From: Onchocerca lupi
Taxonomy: Eukaryota; Nematoda; Chromadorea; Rhabditida; Onchocercidae
DNA: 64,000 bases
Direction: 5' to 3'
NCBI GenBank assembly: GCA_028564675.1
Contig: JAOVVO010000353.1
Span: 1 to 64,000 of the forward strand
Each line of letters begins with the position of its first letter. Position 1 is the stretch's first letter. This document shows, piece after piece, positions 61,001 through 64,000 of the stretch. The notes below the pieces were generated by a model. That model did not search any database, had not been told where the DNA came from, and saw nothing but the letters and a program-made list of their open reading frames with translations. Both the position numbers and the translations under genes were made by a program.

Positions 61001-63385
61001 TCTAATACAATACGATCAGAATCAAGTAAAAGTACGTAAGGTCGACCAGGTGCAGTACCCTTCCAACCAACTAAAAAAAAAAATTGAAACATATACTTCA
61101 ATTCCAACCATAAGTCACTGTTAAATCACAATGAAAGCTTACTAAAATCGGGATGTAAATCATAATCCAACCGCAACTGCACACTTGCCGAAGTGGCTGA
61201 AGGCATACCGCGACCTGCCGAATTAACAGCAACAACTCTTATTTCATATTCAACGTGAGGACTAAGATTTTTAACTGAAAGAGCTCATCAAATTGAGAAA
61301 CTGAATAACATTTCGGAGATTCGCTTTAAATAGTAAATTAAATCATAAAAAATGAAAGCAAAACATCATGAGTCTTCCATAAAAATCACAAAACGTGATA
61401 CAGGTTCTTTACAAATATCCAATTATAGTAAAACCAGAATAGAATAATTTCAACAGGTTAATAGATCTCAAGTACATACTTCTAAATCTGTTTTCTTTGA
61501 TTAGATTTTCATGAGCGAGATACCATTCAGAAGTTCCAATTTCACAGATTTCAACCTGAAAAAATAATGAATATCTCATTAAACTAAAATTCCAAAGAAT
61601 CTCCATAGATTTGTTCACTGTGCAAATACTAGATACCTGATAACCAATAATAGAGCCAGCTCTTCCTTGCACATCTGGACACTGCCATGTCAAACCAATG
61701 TCATAGCTAGTCACATCAGTAATCTCTGGAACGCCAGGAGCACTTGGAACGTCTGTAAAATTTATTTATATAATGATCTGGCAAACGTAAACAGTCATTT
61801 GATGCAACACATTTCTCAATAATAATGCAACAGTTACATATCGAACAGAGTGTATAAATGATTCTTTCGTACAGATTCGTGAAACTAAGTTTTACAGGAT
61901 TGAAACTATCATGCTTTTGGTATCTGAATTTTAAATTGCTGATGCTTTCAATTACTTCGTCCTTCCAGCAAAAATAATACGTGTAACTAGACTCAATAGT
62001 TTTTTCGAAAGACTAGCCTATGTTATTTCCTTACTCAAACATTATCAATCTCATATTGATGTAAAATTGCCAGAGAGAGAGGAAAGAAGGATGGAGAGAG
62101 AGAAAAGAGGCAAAATTCTATAACTCAACAAATAATCCATAACAAAAAGCTGCACTGAAAAATCACCTCGTATAGCATAATGTTCAGTTTCACGGAATGA
62201 ACTTGGCGCAGGTGGCGGTGCATCATAAGCAATGTCGTGTCGACAGGCAGTATCTTCATCTGCGGTAAGATTAATATGAAAAGCAATAATTTACTATTAA
62301 AAATTTGTCACCTCTTGTGAATTTCATAGTAAGGAACACAAATATTTCGCAAAATTGATTGCTTAATGATGAATACCATGCTCATAAGGTGAAGTGATAC
62401 GTGTAACTGGTAACGGACTTCCATCAGCATCAAAAAAATATTCAGCCTCTTGATTAGTAACAGGTAAATGGCGTACTGATCTGGTCGTTGTTACTTTGGT
62501 GACACGAGTTATCTAAAATTCTTCCAGAAAGTGATGGACAATTTATGCATATTTTTTAATGCTTTATGAAGAGTATATACGTTAAATAATGAGTGGGATT
62601 GAGTAAATAACGTAAGCCTTAGAAATCAAAAAATCCCTTTGGGGATTAAAAAAGATATTAGTGTTGACAAAGTCCAACTTTTTTTGTTTGAGATGAATGC
62701 CGCTCAATGTCACCATTAAGTTCTTTATTTGGGAAACAAACATCGGGTAATGTTTCGTCGGGAGGTTCATCGTAATGTGACTCGTATGTGTAGGAATATG
62801 TTGAACCGCGTGCACTGGCTGGTCCAGCTAATGTTTCCGATAAATATGTTGAAGGGATTCTAAAGCTGTGGTTATTACTAGTTTAAGAGACTAGCTAAAT
62901 GATCAGTTAAGCGGCATACACCAGAAATCATAAAAATTGTTTCAAAGTTTCATAATAACTTCCAAAAAAAGTTACATGAATAATTTAGCATTTGCTTCAT
63001 ATCTGAAAAAAAAGAAATAATAATACATGGATTGTGTTAGTTCATCCTTATTCTTTAGCTTCCATGTGTCCGGTACTGCTGATTGAGGTACTGTGCTGCA
63101 ATATTTTATTTAGAAGTTCAAAAAGCACTACCAGATTCGCTTTATATTATAATAAGTAAGAAATATTAAAATCCTCTTCTCAGGAGCATAAGACATCGGT
63201 TTCTAGTCTACCTAGCCATGAATTCTACTTTGGATTCACGTCTGCTAAAATGAAGCATACCTTACAAGAGTGTCTACTTGTTCTGATGTATACACTTCTG
63301 TAAGTCGAGACTTCTTTTCATGCTTGACAGTATGCGTGGGCGGAAATGAGATCAGTTCGTGATCTTCTTCCGGAATTGGTTCCAT
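55004..63385 (-). CDS. jac-1: p120/delta-catenin, JAC-1 type (4 FN3 + armadillo), 28 exons, 1265 aa
   Basis: Adherens-junction catenin binding the cadherin juxtamembrane tail. Exons (minus): 63385-63261, 62859-62679, 62512-62377, 62259-62167, 61752-61637, 61555-61480, 61274-61143, 61070-60949, 60793-60721, 60448-60276, 60211-60058, 59961-59726, 59621-59534, 59164-59051, 58945-58808, 58720-58588, 58476-58356, 58237-58121, 58029-57878, 57748-57587, 57507-57342, 57117-57034, 56880-56704, 56540-56329, 56251-56158, 55946-55716, 55504-55391, 55081-55004; 3798 nt, phase kept throughout. Start MEPIPEEDHELISF abuts a TATATTTTCAG acceptor, so trans-splicing at the ATG is likely. Four FN3 domains lie at about 180-286, 287-405, 410-505 and 506-606 (APGVPEI, YEIRVVAVNSAGRG, YEFRVRAKTADG, YEFRVIARARDGS, YQFRVIACNSVGYS). 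The armadillo region begins HWRDPTLREVIEYLD at about 654 and runs to about 1150 (AASGYLQHL-like, GVLRNVS, CTLRNLSYR, TALRNLSLDQ, LMWQHKEL). A lysine-rich loop KIKKKESNKKKR is inside it. The last exon ends GGDSWV, the PDZ-binding motif of ARVCF and delta-catenin. Confidence 0.93.
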
Positions 63386-63388
63386 CTG
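63386..63388 (-). promoter_or_regulatory. Acceptor site directly at the jac-1 start codon
   Basis: Minus-strand TATATTTTCAG is followed immediately by ATGGAACC. Either the spliced leader is joined directly before the ATG, leaving no 5' UTR from the gene, or an upstream coding exon outside the window is cis-spliced here in phase 0. Confidence 0.5.
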
Positions 63389-64000
63389 AAAATATACGGG
63401 AATAAATGAATTGTTAGTGGAAAACTATGGTATTTACAAAATCACACGTTATAACTGGAATGAATTAAGTGTAAGACAAAAGTGAACAAATGTTAACAAA
63501 CCGAACGAAAGTCCTACATCCGGCAATGATCTCCTCCTCTCCCTCCCTTTCGCAATTACATCAGGATTTAACAACGGCTCGATTTTGCAATGGCAATCCC
63601 ACCGGAGAGCAGACGGCTACTTCTGATCCTCCTAAACTACATTTAGCCTTTTAACCTTTTAACCTAAATGAAAGCATGCGATCTGAGCGATTACTCATAA
63701 TCCGCTTACTGGAGCAAAAAACCTTTAAAAAAAAGGATACAAAGTTCAACGGATATATAATGGTTCCAGTGCCAATTAAGTTTTCTTTCGTTCGCATTTG
63801 TTTAAAATTTAAGAAAAAAAAAAGTCCAAAACGGGGTAAAATTTAAAAAATTACGTAGTCTTAAAATTCGTATATTTCATCTCTTTTTTATCTACTACCA
63901 TTTTCTTCTTTTTCCTTTATATATAATCTGAAATTACAGATCTTTTCCAATATCAACTCACAAACCGATTTGAATATCTATCACGATCTGGGAGTAGCAA
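63389..64000. other. Upstream region of jac-1
   Basis: No exon seen. A CT-rich stretch at 63526-63552 and a less AT-rich segment at 63500-63650 may be promoter sequence or part of a longer first intron. Confidence 0.5.

Noticed and set aside
63059..63101. Possible extra jac-1 exon (TVPQSAVPDTW) after an ATTGCAG acceptor
   Set aside because: No GT or GC donor follows in a phase that preserves the frame, and exons 63261 and 62859 join directly in phase.

Overview
The window looks like a nematode nuclear genome, most likely a clade III (spirurid/filarial-type) worm. It is strongly AT-rich, its genes are split into many short exons by introns of about 35 nt to 3 kb, acceptors are mostly of the TTTCAG type, and two genes have acceptor-like sites at or just before the start codon, as expected for spliced-leader trans-splicing. 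The protein set also points to worms: a two-finger GATA factor of the ELT-1 type and a p120-type catenin with N-terminal fibronectin III domains (JAC-1 type). No database was searched; all calls come from reading the translated exons and checking reading phase across splice sites.

Layout. 564-6043 (+): 3' part of a class C (metabotropic glutamate receptor-like) GPCR; its 5' end lies left of the window. 9364-11003 (-): small heat-shock protein, 4 exons. 15131-17550 (-): complete 8-exon Phafin (PH + FYVE), 266 aa. 18731-24730 (+): complete 17-exon COPB2 (beta'-COP), 1062 aa. 32471-39269 (-): complete 7-exon ELT-1-type GATA factor, 398 aa. 55004-63385 (-): complete 28-exon JAC-1-type catenin, 1265 aa, with four FN3 domains, an armadillo domain and a C-terminal DSWV PDZ-binding motif on a separate last exon. 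The exon chains of Phafin, COPB2, ELT-1 and JAC-1 each keep phase over every junction.

Between genes: 6044-9363 lies between converging 3' ends; 11004-15130 is upstream of the heat-shock gene; 17551-18730 is a short divergent promoter region shared by Phafin and COPB2, both membrane-traffic genes; 24731-32470 is a convergent gap; 39270-55003 is a 15.7 kb gap upstream of elt-1. That gap holds a dense cluster of GATA-type sites next to a GC-rich island, simple repeats and several unexplained coding-like patches.

I found no bacterial-type mobile element, CRISPR array, tRNA or rRNA. The most notable items are the DSWV exon of the catenin, a phase-supported GC-AG intron in the same gene, the nine WGATAR sites upstream of the GATA-factor gene, a perfect 21-bp hairpin at the left edge, and a Ser/Thr-rich non-skippable exon in COPB2.
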